Shown here piece after piece: positions 1-13,056 of a stretch of DNA of 64,000 bases. The stretch's first letter is position 1, and every line of letters begins with the position of its first letter. The notes below the pieces were generated by a model that had not been told where the DNA came from, searched no databases, and was given only the letters and a program-made list of their open reading frames with translations. Source of the stretch: Moringa oleifera (lineage: Eukaryota; Streptophyta; Magnoliopsida; Brassicales; Moringaceae); contig JAJFZO010000407.1 in NCBI GenBank assembly GCA_021397835.1, positions 3,348,001 through 3,412,000 of the forward strand, read 5' to 3'. Made by a program: the position numbers and the translations under genes.

Positions 1-2903
1 TTGGCCAATTCCATTTAGAAGGGTCAAAACACTTGAGCACACAAGCAGTAACTCATCAAGTGAGGAAGTGTTTGTTGATTCCGAATCTGGTCTAACCAAC
101 ATGGAAGTGGAACCCACTCCAGCATCTGATGGCCGAAGTGAATCTCCTCACAAGCAGTTTATTCGGACAAACATTCCCACTAATGAGCAGATAGCATCTT
201 TGAATCTGAAAGATGGTCAGAATCTGATAACTTTTAGTTTCTGTACGAGGGTTCTGGGAACTCAGCAGGTTCGATGGCTACTTAACTTTGAATTTTCCTA
301 TATGAAAATGATGGAATGTAGAGTTGGATATTTCTCTTTTTTGGTTGGTAAGCTATCTTCAACTTTTCGCAGGTTGATGCTCATATTTACTTGTGGAAGT
401 GGAATGCACGCATTGTAATTTCAGATGTTGACGGAACAATTACCAAGTATTGCCACTCATTCTCTCTCTACATATATTAAATTTTTTTATTTGATTAAAT
501 TTAAATGTTTGAGTTTTCAATGTAATTTGGTTAAATATAAATTTATTATGACCTTTTATTAGCTTGACACATGTTGTTCAGGTCTGATGTTTTGGGTCAG
601 TTTATGCCTTTAGTTGGAAAGGATTGGACGCAATCTGGTGTAGCCAGGCTTTTCTCAGCAATTAAGGTTTGTTTGCTTTCTCTTCTGACCCAAGGAAAAA
701 AAAAAAAAAAAACTTTTAGTTCTATAACTTGAATGATATTTCCATTTCATTTTTTGTGGTTGCTTAGCATTTTCTGATTTTCAATTGTGCAAATTGATAT
801 CTTGATGCTACTTTGCCTTTTCATCCTTAAACATCTTGTCATGTGGTCTATCTGCACAAAGGATTATACTATTATATGTCTGCTGCTTGAGCTGTCTTAC
901 CTTTTGTCAAGCATGTTGCCACCTAGCTGTACGTGTAGTGGACCATGCTTAATATCTTTTTCCATTCACAGAATCTAGTTGATTGGATGAATTTCATTCC
1001 AGCCCAAGTACCGTTGCCTGATCTCTTTTAAATTCCTCCTTTAAAATGTAATTGAAGGGTCACAGTAAATGGTTGATGCTATATAATCCATCAATCCTAA
1101 TTTGGTAATTCAATCTTCTCAACTTTAAATTTGATGTATGAAGTATAAATAATGGGGTTGCAGTTTGACAGTTTTGACATGCCTGCAAAATGAAATAGAT
1201 GTATGAAGTAAAGATAATGGATTTTGTAAATTGTTTGTACTGCAGGAGAATGGATATCAGCTACTTTTCTTGAGTGCGCGTGCAATTGTTCAGGCATACC
1301 TCACTAGGAGTTTCCTACTGAATCTGAAACAGGTACTAAGTGACATGATTTTTGGTATTTTATGTATTTCTTTACACGCTGTTGCTTTGCTTGTCTCCTC
1401 ATAGCAGCTGAAGCTAGAGGATGTCAGATAACAGTATGCAAAAATCCTTTCATGGTAAATAATAACATTGAGGCTGGTTTCTTTCTTGGTGATGTGAAAT
1501 AACAAGTTCCCCTCTTTACTTTAAAGAAGTGGTTGTGTCCTTAGCTGTCATTAGTAAAGTACAATTCCATTACATTTGCTGCAAGCTGGCTGTGTAAACT
1601 ATAGCGTGGTCTATTGTGGCCTCTCTCTGTGGTTTTCATAGTGGTTCAGTCTCTTTTCTTGTATTTTTATTGAGTTTCAGCTCTTACTATTGTAGTAGCA
1701 TGTTAGCAAGACTGCATAAGCTGAGTTGATCAATTTTTCCCGCTACAGGATGGAAAAGCCCTACCAAATGGACCTGTTGTCATTTCACCTAATGGATTAT
1801 TTCCCTCATTGTTCCGTGAAGGTGAGGTCTTGGTTTTCCAGAACCATTTGCTGCAATGCACTACTTCATCTTGTACTAACATTACCAATATAGATCTTGG
1901 TTCTGTGAAGTTATATATGTTTCCAGCAATGAAATGGGATACCTTTTTTTTTTTTCTCTCTTTAGAGCTGAAGTTTCCTGATTGTTTGTTATGGACAGAA
2001 AAAAGAAAAAGGAGGAATGGACAAGTCTAGATATACAATTTGACATAGGGTTAATTACAAGAACATCCCTCTAAATAGGGTAAACTTATAAAAAAAGTAT
2101 TGGTCTGCATTTAACATCATATTAACATCTCCATTTGCTGTTGCATAATTTATCCATTTTACATGAAGAATGTGCTTCTCTGTGCTGAATATATATCAGT
2201 TGTGTTTTTCTTGTCCACTTTTCCCTTTGTTTTTTTTTTTTGCCTTTGTGTACTTATTGTTTTGCTTGTTTTCTTGCGTTCATGGCAGTAATACGAAGAG
2301 CACCTCATGAATTCAAGATTGCGTGTTTGGAGGTATACGTCAATCAGCTTCAGAATTGTCATCCCTTGCTGTAGCTGAAATAACTATTTACACATATCCA
2401 TCAGTATTTCCAGCTTCTCATTGAAGTGTTCTAAACAATGTGCAGGATATTAAGAAACTCTTCCCTTCTGATTACAATCCGTTCTATGCGGGATTTGGGA
2501 ATAGAGACACTGACGAGCTCAGCTACAGGAAAATTGGGATTCCAAAGGGCAAAATATTCATCATCAACCCTAAGGTAATCTTCGATCGGCCTTGTTATCC
2601 ATCAATTTGGAGAAAAAGTTGTCTGAATTTCTTGCTAACTTGATTTTGGTTGACAGGGAGAGGTGGCCATTAGTCATTGTATAGATGTGAAGTCGTACAC
2701 ATCATTGCACACTCTAGTCAATGACATGTTCCCTCCGACCTCATTGGTTGAGCAGGTAAGAATCACTCCTCACCTTAGCATGAAAGGAAGAGACAAGATC
2801 GCAAAGTTTCATTGATAACCCTGATTTTCCATTGCATCTCCAGGAAGATTATAACTCCTGGAACTTCTGGAAAGTGCCATTGCCGGAGCTGGATGATCTT
2901 TAG
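1..2903 (+). CDS. PAH: Phosphatidate phosphatase (lipin/PAH type), 3' part
   Basis: This is the C-terminal part of a plant phosphatidate phosphohydrolase, which removes the phosphate from phosphatidic acid to give diacylglycerol and so controls phospholipid synthesis at the ER. Reading starts at base 2, inside an exon, so the N-terminal lipin domain lies left of the window. Exons are about 2-268, 373-446, 582-666, 1246-1332, 1749-1821, 2289-2332, 2446-2574, 2657-2755 and 2844-2903, all with GT-AG borders, giving 305 visible residues. Exon 2 carries the HAD-type catalytic motif DVDGT (DxDxT), inside [15 protein letters not shown]. The later blocks [14 protein letters not shown] and [17 protein letters not shown] are typical of the LNS2 domain. 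The protein ends PLPELDDL followed by TAG. The family call is firm; PAH1 versus PAH2 is not decided. Confidence 0.93.
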
Positions 2904-4294
2904 TCCTGGGGGGGAGGTTATCCCAACAAGATGATCAGACGCTTGGAATTCCCAAAAAATGCGGATAAGCTTTGATTCATATTAAGTTGGGTATGAAAAT
3001 GATGCTGGTCGATTCATATTTATTCCTTCTTGTGGTTCCCATTGTAGCAATTCACTTGTACTCTGAAAGCTCTGGGTATTTGATGTATCACAGAGCTCTC
3101 AATACCAAATAAAGATACCCACACAGTTCTCCTGTACTATACTGCCGCCTCTGATGACTGTTTTCACTCTGATGGAATTACTTCTCATGAACTTTGGATT
3201 GTTGGCAGAGGATTTGAACCCAGATGGCTGATCTTAAGTTTTCCAAATTACAAAATTTGATCCATTTGTTCGGTATTCACTAAATTAGTTTAAAATTTGT
3301 GCAATGCATAGGAATAATTTAATATCACACTTTAAATTGAATTTTTTAGATTTTGTATGTATTATGTAAAATAAAAAATTTATTACATATGATGCATATA
3401 ATATAAAAATTGTGTTGTATAATTTTAATTTTAATTTTCAGTCATTCTAAATATAAAATTGAAACTGTTTTGAGTGTCTAAACACTTCACAACAACGAAT
3501 ATAATTTATCTGATTCAACCATATCTCATTAAAATTTATAAGAAAAATAAAGATATGATTGGAAAAATGATTCATGAGCTTTTTTATTTAAAGAAACACT
3601 AACACCTTGTAATTTATTTCGACATAATCCATACATAAAGAGTAACATTTATGTTTTAAATAAATAATTTTTTAATTTAAAAATCAAGTTGAAATAAATG
3701 ATAAAATGTAATTATTTTTTTTTTAAAGAAAGGAAGCAGAGAGTTCATCAATGGGTTCAGGCGTTGAGAGTTGGGTATTGTAAATTGGGCCCTTGGCCCT
3801 GTAAGGAAAAGAACTGGCAGCCCGAATTGGCTATGAGAAGGTGAGGGGGTATTTTAGTAAAACGTCATGAGAAGGCGAAACTCGAGGCATGGGACTCGAC
3901 CAATAACTCCCCCCACCCCCCTTCGAAAACGTACACCAGAGCGCGCAAACGCATGACTTTTTCTTCTCTGCTTTCTTCTGCTTCTTCGAAAGATATTTCT
4001 CACATGATCTGTTCTCTTTCTCTTCATCCAAACAAAACAAAACAATGTCACCGAGTCAAAACGCCAACAGCATTAACGAAAACTGGTTTTAGCCTCACCG
4101 GAGAACGAGTTTTAACTGTTTCATTTCGGTTTATCGTTCTTGTTTTCCATGCAATATTGAAGCCAGCTCTGTTTTTCCGTCTCATTTCTCAAATTTGAAA
4201 CGATTAGCATTTCTCGAAAAGAAGGGAACCGAGTCGATCGAGAAAAGAAGGGAAAAAGCTAAGTAAAAAAGAAAAAGACAAAAGAGGAGTGGTG
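2904..4294. other. PAH 3' end, spacer and 5' region of the coiled-coil gene
   Basis: Bases 2904 to about 3130 look like the PAH 3' untranslated region. From about 3240 to 3720 the sequence is very AT-rich with no convincing open frame. From about 3720 the composition becomes balanced, with A/T-poor patches around 3770-3960, which suits the promoter and 5' untranslated leader of the next gene. I see no further gene here. Confidence 0.5.
3108..3113 (+). terminator. Probable polyadenylation signal of the PAH gene
   Basis: AATAAA lies about 205 bases after the PAH stop codon, in a plausible 3' untranslated region. This is a motif match only. Confidence 0.4.
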
Positions 4295-7200
4295 ATGTCG
4301 TGGCTAAAAACCGCAGTGAACAGAGCAGTGGAAGCAGGAGGCAACAACAACATTACGCGCACCGTTCGAAATTATGCCGATTCCGTCGTGTATCATGCCG
4401 GCAATGCCGTTTCCGAGGGCGCCAAGATCATCCAGCACCGCCTAGTAATTTCATTTCCTTCTTCCATTCTCTCTCTCATTTTCTTCTTTTTTTGTCAAGA
4501 TTAATAATAAACAATTTTTAACGCTGGCATTTGTTTTTTCAATTTGTTTTTGGTTTCATTTGAAGCAGGGGCCTAGGAATTTGAAGAGCTTTAGGTACAC
4601 GGTGAAGAGGTTGGAGGAGGTTTCCGTGTCGTGCAGAGGCACAGAGCGAGTTCAGTTGTTGAGAAGGTGGCTGGTTGCGCTAAAGGAAATCGATAGATTA
4701 TCTGCTGCTTATCCGGATGATAAAATTAAGAACGATAACAGTAATAAGAATGACAGAAACAGTGATGATCCTCATGATTCTGATGATGCCAAGGATTCTC
4801 CTAAAAAGCCCACTGTGGTTAGTAATCCACCATTTTTGACACTTGCTTCATTTGCATGATTTATTTCCTATTCAAAAGAGGTTACCATTTGTCTCGATCC
4901 AGTTGTTCTGAACTTGGAACAGTTAAAAAATTATCACATATCACAACATTTTTTTGTTTTGTTGCTTTTGCATTTTGTTGTTTGTGTTCTTAGCTTTGAA
5001 TCTTGTATGATTGTTGACAGATTTATTACTTTGACCCCGGTATGGAGGGTGAGCCCATGAATTTCCGAGATGTCTTTCTTCATAGCCAAGCTCTTGAAGG
5101 CGTAACGTTGTCTATGGTAAGTTCAACTTGAAACTTCAAGAGAAGATCAATGCATCTGTACAAGCGTTTGCAAACAAGATTACTGTTCAAATGTAGTGTA
5201 TAATATACACAGGAACAATTTATGACTTTATGGATTATATACCTAAGAATGATTTGCGGACAGGCTTATGGATTAAAATATCCATCTAATTCATAACTAG
5301 GTTTTGTTTAAGATGGGTATCTTATGACTTAATGACTAACCATAAAGATGGACCTTCTTGTTGGTTTAAAGTTTCCCTTTGCCGCTAGGAAGCTCCAGCT
5401 GTGTTACTAAAGCTGTGCACATATTTATCTCTAATTTTAGCTTCAGTGCTATTAGGCTTTTGGCTGGGCTTTGTATTTGCTGATGCATTGAGTTTAACCG
5501 CAGGTTAACTCTTTTGTATGACTCAGATTCTTGAACCACCAAACAAGGAAGAAGTTTTGCTACTTCTGGAGATATTCAGGTGACGGTTGTACACTTCTTA
5601 ATGTTTAGTGCATTATCTGGCTTAAATTAGTCAGTTCAAGTCATATATTTGTGGCCAATCTTGAGAAGAGGAAAACTATCCATAGGGTTTACATACATAC
5701 ATGCATACATACATAAAATTATTGAATCCATGTAAACTTCATTTTTACTATGGTCTTATACAGGCTATGTCTTATAGGAGAAGTCCACTATGCAGTAACA
5801 AGCAGCATACAGGATTTAGCAACAGCATTCTCAAGCTACAGGGATGAAGTACTGGTAACGACATGACATTCCTACTTTCAGCAAACATGTAATAGTTTAG
5901 TGAAGGATATGCTTATCCAGAGAATCACAGTCATTCATTATCGTTTGATGCTAGAACGTGGATAACTATAGGAATTTTAGTGAATCCAGATAATGTTATT
6001 AGTTAAATAGTTGTTGTTGACTATGTAATGCATATAGATGCAATGTATACCATTGCACCTGAAACCCATTCCACGTGAGGAAAGGGAAGTATTTTTTCTT
6101 TTCATGTCAAACCAGCTTGTAGCCTTATTCTAATAGCTACAAACCAATTCAAATTTTTTTAGTAAGCCAGGCACTATGTGATTTCCTTTTACAAAGAAAT
6201 TAGTTGTTGCTTCAACTCATTATCTACGTAGTATAACATATTCTTTTGCTGCATGATTAGTTCTTTGTTTGGGGGTTTATCTCATGTCACCTGCAGAGTT
6301 GGCAGAACATTCCTGGATCTCAATTACAATCCCTTCTTCTGTCTCTTTAGGTAAAGCGGGAAGAATTGCTCCAATATGCTCAAGCTGCAATTGCAGGGCT
6401 CAAAATCAATGCTGATTTGTTAAGGTACTTTAGAATAATTATAAACACAAATACACGCATCTAGAGATCATAATCATGGACATACAATTAAAAAAATCTA
6501 GCAGTAGGGTTCAGGCTCTGACACTTTTTGCTAGTTCTAAATATTACACTGTCCTATATGTTACAGCAGGTTTTATGTACAGAATTGACAGAACTAAGCT
6601 AAGAAAGCTTCAAATGTCCTATATCCTATATATCTTCACGTGTTAAGGTGTTTATCTTCTCATTTATATGCATATAAAGGTGTTGTACCATTTAAGAAGT
6701 CTTATTTCCTTATTTTTAGTTTTCTGCTAGGGAAAAGATCTAATTAATATTTGAGTTTAAACTTTTATGCTATACATAACTTGAGTCCTGCACTTTACCA
6801 GTTTGATTTTCCAATTTCTTTCGTAAAAGCTATATATAAATGTTAGAAGTTTCTACACCTAGACTTCCTTAATTCATGTTTTCACTCTTCTACTTCTCCC
6901 CTCCCTTTCTTTCCCCTCTAAGATAGTTCTGCAGTCACCTGCAATGAGTCCTAGATATATACTCTCAGCTGTGGATTTTTGAGTTAGCAATCCATGCATG
7001 TTATTCTTTTCTTGTCTGCTATGAGCATAAGTTTGAGCTTTTACTTTTATTTATAGATCACCTTTTTAGTTTTTCAAGAAACAACATTAACCATGAGAAT
7101 GTTATATTGCAGTTGAAACTGAAAGACATGCTGAACTCAATACTAATAGGCATGTCTATTGTTGCACGATGATGAGACTGAAGATGATATTTTGTCTTTC

Positions 7201-10200
7201 TGTACTTGTACTTCTGACTGTCTTCTGCTCTCAGAATAGATGCTGAAGCCCATACTCTAATGGAGAAACTAAACAAGATGAAGGTCCTCGAGCATCCTTC
7301 AAATGAACATGATACAAAACTATCCGAAGGAACAACTGCTCCACCAATAGAGGTGAGAACGATTGCAAACTCATGCATGGTATTGTGCACATTTCTTGCC
7401 AAGATGTTCTTGTCCTTTGGAATCTCTGATAATAAGATTATAACGGATTCTTTACTTGTGTGATTAAAATTTCATTAGGGAATGCAACTTTTCCAGGAGT
7501 GTTATAGGCATGCTAGTTTGTTTTGTGGAACTATAGTAGTTGTCCGCTTAAGGCCTGCAGCTGGATTTATCAGATGCTAAAGTTTCATTGCTGTTTGGTT
7601 TTGACAAAATAAAATCATGAAACTGAGGCAGCTTATCTTAGTAGTCTGCTCTATATTGCATAGTTTCATGTTTTAAATCTAGCATGGTCTTCTTGGATCT
7701 TACAGCCAACTTCTTATTCAATCTTAAGCTTTATAGTGTGAGTCAGAATGCTTCTCAGTCATGTTGGCATATATTCATGATTCATTGAAACTTTTTGGAT
7801 TTGCTTCAGGATTTGCAAAATCCTCTTGAACAAATTCGAATCTGCTCCAAGTTGGAGGAACTCATACTAAAGAAAAAAACTTTTAGCAATGGGGATTCTC
7901 CTGAACTTCATTCTCAAAAGGTCAGAAATTCTTCTGGTCTCTGTCAATTTTTCTGTGTCAGTAATTATTATTATCTTGAAACTTTCTATCTTAACCATAG
8001 GCATGCTCTTTCTATTGCATATGTTCCCTGTCTCTGTGAACGTGGTCCTACAGAGTTGTCATCTTAAATTAAATTTTAGATACCAAATGGGTCAGTTTGA
8101 AGTAAATGAATTGCTTTTGTAAATTCATTCTCATTAAACTTAGGCCTAACTGATGTATAGGCTTAGCAAAAGACAACAACTAAGGATTTGTCGAATAGTT
8201 CTTAGCTTGTACTAAATTAAGTGGAAAATCTGCAATAAGAGGAACATCCTCAAATGAAACCAAAATTTTTTGAGTCTTTCTGGTATTCCCTGTATGTTCA
8301 GATTTGTCAATTCCATAATCTGGAGCTTAACTTGTAGATAACTACTCATCTGTGCTGCAAAGGGCATATGGACCATTGTACAGTATCTCTATCATCCCCT
8401 CTCCCTTGACATTGATTGGTACAATAGTCTGGTGGGAATTATAGCTTTATGAAGTTTGCCTAAGTATTGATGGGGATGGTGTCCAGTGGCAATCATATGA
8501 AGCATTGATAATATGTTTCATGTCCCTATTGTTTGTTATATGTCCTTAATCAACCAGTGGAGTTAAATATGATATAATGTTGAAAAAATCCTTATCTATG
8601 TCAATTGTTTCTCCTTTCAACAACACATTAGGTAATAGATTCTTTCAAACAAATTTTAATTTAATTTTTAAACCTTTTAGGTCATTTTTGTTACATGGGA
8701 TTGGAACTGGATAAATTATCCCAATCCCATGCTTGGTGCATTGATGTGATTGAAATCACTTTATCTCATACCATTTTTTTATCTCGTGAGAAGGGGATAA
8801 TTTTATCCATTTGAATTGGTGAGATAAAATTATCTTTTGTAATGTGGAATAAACTTAACTTTTGGGTTTGCACTAAATACATTTATTTTAAATTAATATA
8901 AATAATCTTTAAAAAATTAATAAAAATAAGTAATCATTTAATTAACCATAATGCAAATCAAGTTTGTAATAAACCTTATATTGTATCATTTTGCCTTGAT
9001 TTTTAAGCTATTTCAAATAAAAAATTATTTTGAATTCATCAAATATTAATATTATTGATTAAGTATTTATAATTAATTTTGATTTATTGTTCATATTTGT
9101 AAAATTACTTCGTAGTCATATCTTTTCAAGTTAAAAGGATGAAAAAATATAATAAAAATCAATAAAAATTTTAAATAATAACTATTTTTATCAATAATTG
9201 TAATATAATCTAAATTTGTAGTAAATATTACATTGTATTATTTTTTACTGTAAAGAAATTCTAAAATAAATCAGGATTAATTTTAATCTTATCCTATCTT
9301 ATGTTATATCAAACACCTCCCAATATTAATATAATCCCAATCTTATCCAATCCAATCCCACTAAAATAGTTCAATCCTATCTTTATACCAAACAGGGCCT
9401 TATAGTATTAGATTTTGATAGGTATACCTAGTAGACATACTGTTTTCGTATTCTTGAGGTAAAATATCCTCATTCCAAAGCAAAAAGAGTATATTTTCAA
9501 TGGGCCATTTTGGCAATGTCTATATATTTGCCTCTAAGAAGCTCTTATGTTCCATCCCATACTGAGCTGATATCTGCAGCTTATTGTGTTCTGTTTTGTT
9601 CTTGTTTTTGTTAGAGTATGACGGATGCTAATGCTGCTATTAACATTGATCCATGATCTATTTACGCTGCAGGTTGACAAATTGAAAGTTTTGTCAGAGT
9701 CTCTTGTTAGCTCTACCTCAAAGGCTGAAAAGCGCATTTTGGACCACAGGTTATAATAAACTGTCTGATTGCACTTTGGTCTATGCATCTCAGAATTTCT
9801 TTTTTTGTGCAGGCATCTGTCCCAATTGATTGGCCATTTAGTATTCCTTTTGTCAGATAAGATCAGATGCTTTGTTCTGGCACACTAAATTTTCTGTTGG
9901 AGGAAGTGTGCCTTTAGTTTCTCTTGAGTGATTGAAATATGACCTGGAAAATAAAAAGAAATTGAAGATAGTACCTACTGCATGTCATTTCTTGGTTTCG
10001 AAGTTCCCATTGAAGTTATCTTTCTGGCACTTTATTCATGTTTCTCATTTTTTTTTCTCTCTATGTCTTAAAGCAGATCTCAAAAAGAAGAAGCACTCAG
10101 CTTTCGTGTTGCTAAAACCCATGAAATTAGCCAACTGGAGAAGGTATACAGCCCCAAAAGGAAGTGATGGCCCTTTCCTCATGCATGACATTAATTGAAA

Positions 10201-12636
10201 TAGTATGAAGTCTGTCCAAATGATGCTTTGTTTTTCAAATATATGCCGTAAAACTTTCCTATCTTCTTATGATATTGATGGTGACTCCAAACTTTGGTTT
10301 CATCGGCACATTAAATGCAGTATGATGCTCAGGTCTTGAAACTGTTTCTTCTGCTCATTTGTATTTGTTCCGTTTATTAACTGTTTGATGGAATTGACAT
10401 AATGGAAAAATAAGGTGCATTTGGACTTAGATTTCCTGTTTGTTGTCTAAGGATTTAGATTACCCTGCAAATTTCAGCCATATTTATTAGTTTTATCTGT
10501 CTATTATAAAATGGTGATCTTGCATGACTCCAGTTAAATGATTCTTCCATCTGGTCCTCTACTTGTGTTTACATGCATCCCAATCCAATTTTTCCCTGCA
10601 AAAGCAAGAAGATCTCCGTTTCATGTGTATTACTCTGGCATTATAGTTTCTGAGTGCTTCTTAGTTGGATGTCAGTTCGTATAATATGTGAGTTGATCTC
10701 TGATATAGCATATGTTCATTCTGAATACATTTTGTTCCAATATTTTTCTCCCAAGGAATACCATGTCTAATTACCATGGCTTTTTTCAGGAATTGGCAGT
10801 GGAGATTGGAAAACTTCAGAAGCAAAAGCATGAACTTGAAGCAGAACTGAAAAAGGTTTCCCTTCCTTGGAATATGACACCGATCTCTCTTTTTGTCATA
10901 TAATCACATGCTTGGATATAAAGGAGATCCCACAGGGTGCTTTCAGTATCTTCTCAGCTGATCTCATTGCTTGTTATTTGTTGATAGGTCAATACCTCGC
11001 TGACTGCTGCTTGTGCACGCCTTCGAAATGCTAGGGAAGAGAGAGAGCAGTTTGATGATGCTAGTAATCAGATACTTGTGCTCTTGAAATCAAAGGTATG
11101 TACCCTATGTATTACTTAGATCATATGTTGCAAGAATTTAAATATTGAACATATAAGACTTTACCATCTTGTTTATGCCGATCATTTTAACAGTTTAGAC
11201 TGGTTTTCATTTCTCCATAAAAATTTTTTGGTCACAGGAAGATGAGCTGTCCAGGTCGGTTGCGTCATGTAAAACAGAAGCAAATGTTGTCAATAGGTGG
11301 ATTAATTTCCTTGAAGATACATGGGTTCTCCAGACCAAATACACTGAACAAAAGGAAAAACAAGTAAAGTATGTTTGTCTGCATCCAACTGAGCAACTAA
11401 TGAATCTGATACAGGCGCCTTTTTCTTTTTTGTTGCATATATGCTTTGGAACTGGTATTGTGCCCTTAATTTCTTAACATATCGTTGGTTCTTCATATCG
11501 ATGATCCTTTTTTAAATTTTCTGATGAAATGCCTGTGTTTGTTCAAGTGGCGAATTGGAGAGATATGCAGACCACTTTGTGCGTCTGGTTATTCATCTTC
11601 TCTCTGCTTACAAGGTACATAAAATCATCAAATCTGGATGGTTACTTCAAACTAGCCAAACACAATTTTTCTTACTAGCTCACATTTCTTCATCATTATG
11701 CAGGACCAGTTGGCGTCTTCCATCGCTAGGATTAGGAAACTCATGGAGAACTTGGACTTAAGTAAAGGGTATTGTGCTTACTGCATTATTTATTTGGAAT
11801 GTTCATAACTTCTTTCTCATAGAAAAGAAAGAATTATTCTGGTCGAATATCAGGTCAGAAATGGAAACAAATACGCACAACGAAAATTCAAAATCAATGA
11901 GCCCAAGAAAGTTTCTTGAAGAAGACTACCAGGCATTTGAAGCCAAGGTATGAATGATTTTTTGTATTCATTCCAGACAGTCTTTTAACATAGTTTCTGC
12001 AATGTTTTGAAGTCAAAAGATCTTTGTGTGAAGCCTTTCTTTTGTCATCCATTGGCTTATGCTAGTGAGAGATAACATCTGTTCATCTCTTCCTGGTTCT
12101 GTCAGTTTAAAACGACACTGAGCATAGTGGATGAAATGAAAAAGCATTTCTATGCTCAATGTAAAGACACACTCAGGTACTAAATATTGTTCTGTTATTT
12201 TTCTTGCTTGTAAACCTTATTCACCAGAACCCCATTAAAAGGGAGCATGATTTACTCATGATCCAGGAAAGATGATAAGAGGGTGAAAGAGCTATTTGAT
12301 GCTCTTGACAAATTAAAAGAAGAGTTTGAATCCATTGAGGGATCAGTTATTGAAGTTAGGGCTGCAGCTCAAAGATCACAATCCAGTGAAAAACTCAGTG
12401 ATAAACCTCCTCAAAGTCCATCTTACACCCCCATACAGGCTGCTGAGTCACTAGAGCAGAAACAAGTAGAAAAAAAGAAGAGGTCTTTTTCCTTTAGAAA
12501 AGGAAGGGGAGGAGATGCAAAGGCAGAAATGACAAAACTGGAGTCAGACTCGGAGGACGGTGAAGTCATCTCAACAGAGGAGATTGGGGAGTGGGAGTTT
12601 GATGCCCTGGATAAGTATCTGGAAACCGGTGGCTGA
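4295..12636 (+). CDS. Conserved plant coiled-coil protein, function unknown (18 exons)
   Basis: Exons: 4295-4444, 4569-4817, 5021-5116, 5527-5579, 5764-5854, 6351-6424, 7235-7352, 7810-7920, 9673-9749, 10077-10143, 10790-10855, 10988-11095, 11238-11368, 11548-11614, 11704-11768, 11854-11947, 12106-12176, 12267-12636. They join in phase to 685 residues. ATG at 4295 is chosen because the upstream in-frame codons are GTG. The N-terminus ([15 protein letters not shown]) leads into a conserved block with [20 protein letters not shown] at about residues 70-90, then [15 protein letters not shown]. The middle (exons 8-13) is rich in E, K, Q and L heptads, as in a long coiled coil. The C-terminus is acidic and ends [16 protein letters not shown]. 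There is no signal peptide or membrane segment. It resembles plant proteins loosely labelled myosin-heavy-chain-like or golgin-like; I do not know its role. Confidence 0.85.
5691..5715. repeat. ACAT tetranucleotide microsatellite
   Basis: About six tandem ACAT/GCAT units lie in intron 4 of the coiled-coil gene, between 5579 and 5764. Confidence 0.85.
8680..9401. mobile_element. Candidate non-autonomous DNA transposon (MITE-like) in intron 8
   Basis: Inside the 1.75-kb intron between 7920 and 9673 lies an AT-rich block whose two ends are imperfect inverted copies. The left end reads GGTCATTTTTGTTACATGGG, then GATTGGAACTGGATAA. The right end, read on the minus strand, gives GGCCCTGTTTGGTATAAAG, then ATAGGATTGAAC and GTGGGATTGGATTGG. 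The inside has no coding capacity. The shape fits an old MITE-like element. I could not define a clean target-site duplication, so the borders and superfamily are uncertain. Confidence 0.4.
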
Positions 12637-12984
12637 CTGATTGCCAAGAAGATAGACCCAGTTTTCTGGTATATCATATATGTCTCTCCATGCTATATTA
12701 ATCTATAGGCTACTGCCATGATGTATTAGAGAGAAATATGGCAGTTTCTTCTGCAGGAAATCACTGGAGATTTAAAGGACTGAAGGCATATTCAGAACTT
12801 GATCAACCCCTCTGAGGACCTGATTATGTATTACTTCCAACAGTTAGAAACCTAGTGGGAGCTGACTCTGGAAACTGGAAGCTTATCGAACTATTGACAT
12901 GTAAATGTTCTGCTATTTGATAATTAAATATAAACGTTATTTCATGATCAATGTTAACAACTTTCTTTCTTAACAAAGCTGTAG

Positions 12985-13056
12985 GTCATTCAAGAAAATG
13001 AAGAACAGAAGGGGAAAATAGAATCCCTTGGGATTGCACAATCATTGGCTCTTAAG
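12985..13056 (+). other. Orphan exon-like segment (24 codons, coiled-coil-like)
   Basis: A 72-base open segment encodes a charged, heptad-like peptide beginning VIQENEEQKGKIESLG. On its left is a pyrimidine-rich tract ending CTGTAG, a good splice acceptor with an in-frame stop just outside. On its right is AAG|GTACCT, a good donor. It lies about 350 bases after the stop of the coiled-coil gene and has phase 0 at both ends. It could be an alternative 3' exon or a relic of a partial duplication. Confidence 0.35.
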
